A DNA stretch of 17,634 nt from Thermoplasmata archaeon. GTDB lineage: Archaea; Thermoplasmatota; Thermoplasmata; Lutacidiplasmatales; UBA184. This document shows, one piece after another, positions 13,728 to 17,634 of this stretch (positions are counted from its first letter, which is position 1; each line of letters starts with the position of its first letter). Where the stretch lies: contig JASHQF010000056.1 of NCBI GenBank assembly GCA_030037695.1, positions 1-17,634 on the forward strand, read 5' to 3'. The position numbers and the translations under genes were made by a program. The notes beneath the pieces are model-generated. The model did no database searches. It saw nothing but the letters and a program-made list of their open reading frames with translations, and was not told the origin of the DNA.

Positions 13728-13737
13728 GGTATATCTC
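13728..13737 (-). promoter_or_regulatory. TATA box for the srp54 unit
   Basis: Minus-strand GAGATATACC is AT-rich against very GC-rich flanks and centred about 55 bases before the srp54 ATG. This predicts a start near 13706 and a leader of about 29 bases, filled mostly by the palindrome at 13686-13705. It also argues that the upstream extension of the srp54 frame is not translated. Confidence 0.5.
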
Positions 13738-13777
13738 ACCGCGGCCCGGTCCCGCCCGTGCCCTCGGTGCGCTCACG

Positions 13778-13785
13778 CCATATGG
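13778..13785 (+). promoter_or_regulatory. TATA-like box for the GltD-like gene
   Basis: CCATATGG, an eight-base palindrome, is the only AT-rich point between the divergent srp54 promoter and the ATG at 13811. Its centre is about 29 bases before that ATG, consistent with a leaderless or nearly leaderless transcript. A purine run GGGGGA just before the ATG could act as a weak ribosome site if a leader exists. Confidence 0.42.
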
Positions 13786-13810
13786 CCCCCGTCGCTCGAA
13801 TCGGGGGACG

Positions 13811-15268
13811 ATGGCCGACTCCCCTCCGGCCGCCCCCCGCCCGACCCCTCCCAAGCTCGATCCGGTCCGGGTCCCGATCCCCGAGGAGCCTCCGGCGGCC
13901 CGCACGGCCGACTTCCGGGAGGTCCTCCACGCCTACTCGCGCGAGGAGGCGGTCCTCGAGGCGAAGCGGTGCATCCAGTGCCGCCGCCCCTGGTGCGTCG
14001 AGGCGTGCCCGATCTCGCAGGACTGCCGGGAGTACATCCGCCTTATCGCGGACGAGCGGTTCGACGACGCCGCCCGCGTCACGCTCCGGGACGATCCGCT
14101 CGCGACGACGCTCTGCAAGGTCTGCTACCACTACTGCGAGGAGTCGTGCGTGATCACGAAGAAGGGGGTGCCGATCGCGATCCGCCACCTCAAGCGCGCC
14201 GCGCTCGACTACGGCAACGCCGACCTCGCCTACGTGCCGTCCAAGCCGAAGCGGGACCGCGTCGCGGTCGTCGGAGCCGGTCCGGCCGGCCTCATGGCCG
14301 CCTGGGACCTCGGCGTCCGCGGCTACTCGGTCACGGTCTACGAGCGGGAGCCCCGTCCGGGCGGGCTCGTGCGCACGATCCCGGCCTACCGGATGACCTC
14401 GGAGGATCTCGACGAGGACCGAGCGCGGTTCCGGGACCTCGACGTGACGTTCGTCGACGGGACCTCGATCGGCCGCGGGGTGCCGGTCGCCCAGCTTCTC
14501 GCCGACGGCTACCGCGCCGTGCTGCTCACGCTCGGCACCCCCGCCCACCGGACCCTCGGCGTCGAGGGGGAGCGGCTCGCCGGCGTGATCCCGGCGCTCG
14601 AGTACCTGAAGCGCGAGGACGCGGGGGACCCGATCCCGATCGGTCGGGCGATCGTCGTCGTCGGGGGCGGGGATGTCGCGATGGACTCGGTGCGCACCGC
14701 CCTGCGTCGCTCGGGGGGCGGCACCGTCACGCTCGTCTACCGACGGGGACGGGAGGAGATGCCGGCCGATCCGGAGGAGATCCACGGCGCCGAGGTCGAG
14801 GGGATCCAGTTCCTCTTCCAGCGGCGACCGGTGCGGATCGTGGGGACGCTCCGCGTCGAGGGCCTCGTCACGGAGACGACCGAGCTCGGACCGCCGGACG
14901 CCGGGGGGCGACGGGCTCCGGTGCCCGTGCCGGGCTCCGAGACCACGATCCCCTGCGACACCTTGATCGTCGCGGTGGGCCAGGAAGCGGACCTGGCCGG
15001 CTTCGGGCCGGAGCTCGGTCTCCGGCGGCATCCCAAGGGATGGCCGGAGGGGACCGGACCGGGGTACGCAACGAACGTCCCGGGCGTGTACGCGACCGGG
15101 GGTCGGTCGGTCGTCTACGCGATGGGGGCCGCGATGGAAGCGGTCGTGGCGATCGACGCCTACCTGGCCGCGCAGCGGGGCGAGACCCCCGGGCCGCGCC
15201 CCGATCCGTTCGGCGGGCCGGAGCCGTTCCACCTCCCCGCAGGCTACACCAAGCCGATCCGATCGTAG
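13811..15268 (+). CDS. FAD/Fe-S NAD(P)H oxidoreductase, GltD/SudA-like
   Basis: This 485-residue protein has an N-terminal double iron-sulfur domain with C54, C57, C62 and C66 (RCIQCRRPWCVEACP) and C102, C105, C109 and C113 (LCKVCYHYCEESC), then VVGAGPAGLMAA (153-164) for FAD and VVVGGGDVAMDSV (282-294) for NAD(P)H. This is the architecture of glutamate synthase small subunits and relatives such as SudA and NfnL. No GltB glutamate synthase large subunit is nearby, so the partner and substrate are open: it may act in ferredoxin-NAD(P)H exchange instead. In the C-terminal FAD motif the usual A-G-G-D reads ATGGR (428-432), so Gly431 replaces the normal Asp. The ATG follows a TATA-like box by about 29 bases; a far longer open frame upstream is antisense to srp54 and rejected. 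The sedolisin gene follows 11 bases downstream. Confidence 0.9.
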   Translation: MADSPPAAPRPTPPKLDPVRVPIPEEPPAARTADFREVLHAYSREEAVLEAKRCIQCRRPWCVEACPISQDCREYIRLIADERFDDAARVTLRDDPLATTLCKVCYHYCEESCVITKKGVPIAIRHLKRAALDYGNADLAYVPSKPKRDRVAVVGAGPAGLMAAWDLGVRGYSVTVYEREPRPGGLVRTIPAYRMTSEDLDEDRARFRDLDVTFVDGTSIGRGVPVAQLLADGYRAVLLTLGTPAHRTLGVEGERLAGVIPALEYLKREDAGDPIPIGRAIVVVGGGDVAMDSVRTALRRSGGGTVTLVYRRGREEMPADPEEIHGAEVEGIQFLFQRRPVRIVGTLRVEGLVTETTELGPPDAGGRRAPVPVPGSETTIPCDTLIVAVGQEADLAGFGPELGLRRHPKGWPEGTGPGYATNVPGVYATGGRSVVYAMGAAMEAVVAIDAYLAAQRGETPGPRPDPFGGPEPFHLPAGYTKPIRS

Positions 15269-15279
15269 CTCGAGGGTCG

Positions 15280-17634
15280 ATGGGTCCGGAGGCTAGGTCT
15301 CCCCGCCGCCGGCCCGGGAGCGAGCGATCGGCGAGAACGCCGGGCCGACCCTGGATCGTCCGCAGGCTGGTCGTCGTCGCGGCGATCGCCGCGCTCCTCG
15401 CGCCGGTCGGCGGGTGGGGCGGAGCGGCTCGGACCCCTGGGTCCGGCGCGATCGCGCCGACCTCCGTGAACGGAGCGAGCCTTTCGTTCGGCGAGCGGGC
15501 CGGATACTCGGCCGCGGAGGTTGCCCTCACCTCGGGCATCACGCCCACAACCGGACCGATGAGCGTCGTCGTGACGTTCCCCGATCGCCAGGGTACGAAC
15601 GGCACCGCCGGGACCTCGCTCTCGACCGCCGAGTTCGCGGACCGCTACGGGGCGACCGTCTCGGATCTCGACGCCGCCCGGGCCTACTTCGCAGCCGAGG
15701 GTCTCGAGGTGAGCGCCCCCACGCCGGATCACCTGTCGCTGGACCTCTCCGGACCGGCGTCGGCCGTCGACCGGGCGTTCCGCACGACGGTCGCTTCGGG
15801 GTCGTACGAAGGACGCCCTGTCGTCCTGCCGATCACTCCGCCGTCGCTGCCCCTCTCGCTCGAGGCCAACGTAGCCGGGGTCGCGGGACTCGCCTCGGGA
15901 TTCGCCCCGTTCTCCTTCGACCTCACGCCGACGCTGGGGGGAAGCCCGGTGACTCCGGCCCAGGCCCGGAACGCCTACAATCTCACGGCGCTCTACAACC
16001 TCTCGAGCCCCGGCGCGTATCCCACGGGGGAATCGATCGCGGTGATCCTGTGGGGGGATGGGTACGCCCCGAGCGACCTCGCGACGTTCGAGGCGACCGA
16101 CTACTCCTCGGTGTTCCCGGTCCCTACGATCGACGCGTACCCGATCGGGGGAGCCCCCGCTCCGAACGACAACGCGACGAGCTCGCCCGACCCGATGGCC
16201 GTCGAGGAGCTGACGCTCGACATCGAGTGGTCGATGTCGATGGCCCCGGGCGCGACGATCGACGCGATCTACGCCCCGGACGGCCCGGCGTCCTCGGGGT
16301 ACAGCCCGAACACCGCGTACCTGACCGAGGCCCTCGAGGAGGCCCTGACCCTGAACGTCTCCGTGATCTCGATGTCGTTCGGCACGCCGGAGGCGTCCGA
16401 TAGCCCGCTCTGGGCGGCGTGGGAGCCGCTGTTCTCGGAGGCGAGGGAGCGCGGGATCACCGTGGTCGCGGCGACCGGGGACACCGGCGGGGACCTCGGG
16501 ATGGGCTGCAGCGGAGGGCCCTCCGTCGACTACCCGGCCCTCTCGCCCAACGTCACCGCGGTCGGAGGGACGGCCCTCAGCTTCACCGGGCTCATGGGGA
16601 CGACCCCGGTCGAGTCGGCCTGGAACGGCAGCGGCGGCGGGTACTCCACGGACGTGCCGGCGCCGGCCTGGCAGGAGGTCGGGTCGGCGCGGGGCCCGAT
16701 CGAGGCGAACGGCCATCGCGGGCTCCCCGACGTGAGCGCGACCGCCGCGGACAACTCCCTCTACTTCGACGGCGGGACCCGCCAGGCGGCGGGGACGAGC
16801 TTCGCGACCCCGCTCTGGGCCGGCCTCATCGCCTCGATGGACCAGGTCTACGGAGCCCGCCTCGGGTGGATCAACGACCGCCTCTACCACGTCGGGGCCT
16901 CCGAGCCGACCGGCGAGATCGGCGACGGTCTCGTCGACGTCACCTCGGGCTCGACGTGCCTCGGCTCGGCGACGGTCGGCTGGGACCCCGAGACCGGATG
17001 GGGCTCGCCGCGCGCGGTGCTGCTGTACGAGGACCTCGTAGGCTCGTTCGTCGACCTGTCGATCACGGCCGTCCCGACGACCGTCGCGCCCGGCGGGATC
17101 GTGCTGGTCCGAGCGGAGCTCGAGAACCGGACCGGCGCGCCGCTCGGGGATACCCCGGTCAACGTGACGCTCCGGTCTTCCTCGTCGATCGGGCCGTGCG
17201 CCGGCCTGTTCGATTCGGGGACGCCGACCACGAACGGCACGGGGGGCATCGCCCTCGAGCTCCACGTCCCGTACTGTTACCTGGGCGCGCACGCGATCGT
17301 CAACGTCTCGGTGATCACGCCGAAGCTGTACGGCGCCCTCGCGCGTCGGATCGGCGTGAACCTCCTCGGCCTGGTCCCCGCGCTCGAGTTCCTCGAGAGC
17401 CCCCCGTGGAACGCGGTGGGGTTCGCGGGCATCGTGGGGCCGGCGATCGGTCTCGGCTGGTGGCTCGGCGCCCGACCTCCGAAGCTCGTGGGCCGTCGTC
17501 GGACCCCGCCCCCCGCGGCCGGACCTAGTCCCCCGCTCCGTCCGCCGCCCCCGCGGACGCTACCGGGGGCGTCGTCCGCTTCGCCGACCGTCCCGTCGCC
17601 TCCCGCGCGAGGGGCGGGTCCGCCGCCCCCGCCC
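15280..17634 (+). CDS. Sedolisin (S53) family secreted serine-carboxyl peptidase, membrane-anchored, 3' truncated
   Basis: 785 codons are visible and the frame is open at the right edge. A basic N-terminus with a hydrophobic segment (about 32-50) is the signal. A propeptide (about 75-220; LSTAEFADRYGATVSDLDAARAY is the pro-kumamolisin signature region) precedes the catalytic domain (to about 586). The S53 triad is complete: Glu310 and Asp314 (EELTLDIEW) and Ser507 (GTSFATPLWAG), with oxyanion Asp401 (ATGDTGG) and the calcium-site Asp553 (DVTSG) near GWDPETGWGSP. An Ig-like region with two cysteines (about 592-700), one membrane helix (about 710-731) and a Pro/Arg-rich tail follow. Many N-x-S/T sequons suggest surface glycosylation. 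These enzymes are acid-active endopeptidases; here the enzyme should sit on the outer face of the membrane. It starts 11 bases after the GltD-like stop with no clear promoter of its own. Confidence 0.93.
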   Translation, partial: MGPEARSPRRRPGSERSARTPGRPWIVRRLVVVAAIAALLAPVGGWGGAARTPGSGAIAPTSVNGASLSFGERAGYSAAEVALTSGITPTTGPMSVVVTFPDRQGTNGTAGTSLSTAEFADRYGATVSDLDAARAYFAAEGLEVSAPTPDHLSLDLSGPASAVDRAFRTTVASGSYEGRPVVLPITPPSLPLSLEANVAGVAGLASGFAPFSFDLTPTLGGSPVTPAQARNAYNLTALYNLSSPGAYPTGESIAVILWGDGYAPSDLATFEATDYSSVFPVPTIDAYPIGGAPAPNDNATSSPDPMAVEELTLDIEWSMSMAPGATIDAIYAPDGPASSGYSPNTAYLTEALEEALTLNVSVISMSFGTPEASDSPLWAAWEPLFSEARERGITVVAATGDTGGDLGMGCSGGPSVDYPALSPNVTAVGGTALSFTGLMGTTPVESAWNGSGGGYSTDVPAPAWQEVGSARGPIEANGHRGLPDVSATAADNSLYFDGGTRQAAGTSFATPLWAGLIASMDQVYGARLGWINDRLYHVGASEPTGEIGDGLVDVTSGSTCLGSATVGWDPETGWGSPRAVLLYEDLVGSFVDLSITAVPTTVAPGGIVLVRAELENRTGAPLGDTPVNVTLRSSSSIGPCAGLFDSGTPTTNGTGGIALELHVPYCYLGAHAIVNVSVITPKLYGALARRIGVNLLGLVPALEFLESPPWNAVGFAGIVGPAIGLGWWLGARPPKLVGRRRTPPPAAGPSPPLRPPPPRTLPGASSASPTVPSPPARGAGPPPPP

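Noticed and set aside
13442..13810. N-terminal extension of the GltD-like protein
   Set aside because: Antisense to the start of srp54 and unlike any family N-terminus; the ATG at 13811 fits the promoter position.
13678..13905. 76-codon N-terminal extension of SRP54
   Set aside because: It spans the TATA-like box and palindrome and overlaps the divergent gene; homologues start at MVLDSLGKSL.
15244..17292. 682-codon minus-strand open frame
   Set aside because: Antisense to the sedolisin gene, whose full S53 catalytic set is visible on the plus strand.
1..17634. CRISPR arrays, insertion sequences, phage genes or attachment sites
   Set aside because: No regularly spaced direct repeats, transposase or integrase motifs, or terminal inverted repeats were seen. 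A tRNA is present but no partial tRNA copy or integrase lies near it.

Overview
This window looks like a chromosomal segment of a very GC-rich archaeon, most likely a high-GC member of Thermoplasmatota (order not determinable by eye). Archaeal markers seen directly are the large primase subunit with its four iron-sulfur cysteines, an ATP-dependent DNA ligase, SRP54, Pth2-type peptidyl-tRNA hydrolase, exosome subunit Csl4, an AK6/Fap7-like kinase and a class II tRNA-Leu with an intron in the anticodon loop. AT-rich TATA-like boxes 25-40 bases before start codons, and few Shine-Dalgarno sequences, also fit archaea. The window is densely packed: no gene-free stretch exceeds about 110 bases.

Layout from left to right. 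A truncated secreted-protein gene (minus strand) diverges from an M50 site-2 protease gene (plus) across a shared TATA-like element. The protease gene overlaps priL (plus), whose 3' end overlaps a convergent minus-strand pair: an AK6/Fap7-like kinase followed by a CDP-alcohol phosphatidyltransferase. Next come minus-strand units: a METTL5-like methyltransferase, Csl4 and serine hydroxymethyltransferase, joined by overlaps; upstream of them a PRC-barrel gene followed after six bases by the intron-containing tRNA-Leu(UAA); then rpe overlapping the DNA ligase gene; then an Opp/Dpp-type ABC ATPase with a small membrane protein; then SRP54, a DUF1616-like membrane protein and Pth2. SRP54 diverges from a plus-strand GltD/SudA-like flavoprotein, followed after 11 bases by a large secreted, probably membrane-anchored sedolisin (S53) peptidase that runs off the right edge.

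Most of the content is housekeeping: DNA replication (priL, ligase), RNA processing and modification (Csl4, methyltransferase, tRNA), translation and protein targeting (SRP54, Pth2, Fap7-like kinase), lipid head-group chemistry, and one-carbon and pentose metabolism. The two ends carry secreted proteins; the right one is certainly a sedolisin and the left one may be.

No CRISPR array, insertion sequence, phage gene or obvious new multi-gene system was found. The most unusual points are the PRC-barrel/tRNA-Leu junction, a perfect 20-base palindrome in the predicted 5' leader of srp54, a long insert in the ABC ATPase, the GTGA coupling of srp54 to a membrane protein with a charged helical tail, and a flavoprotein that lacks the usual Asp in its C-terminal FAD motif. 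Several start codons were moved from the longest open frame on the basis of homology, TATA spacing or Shine-Dalgarno sites.
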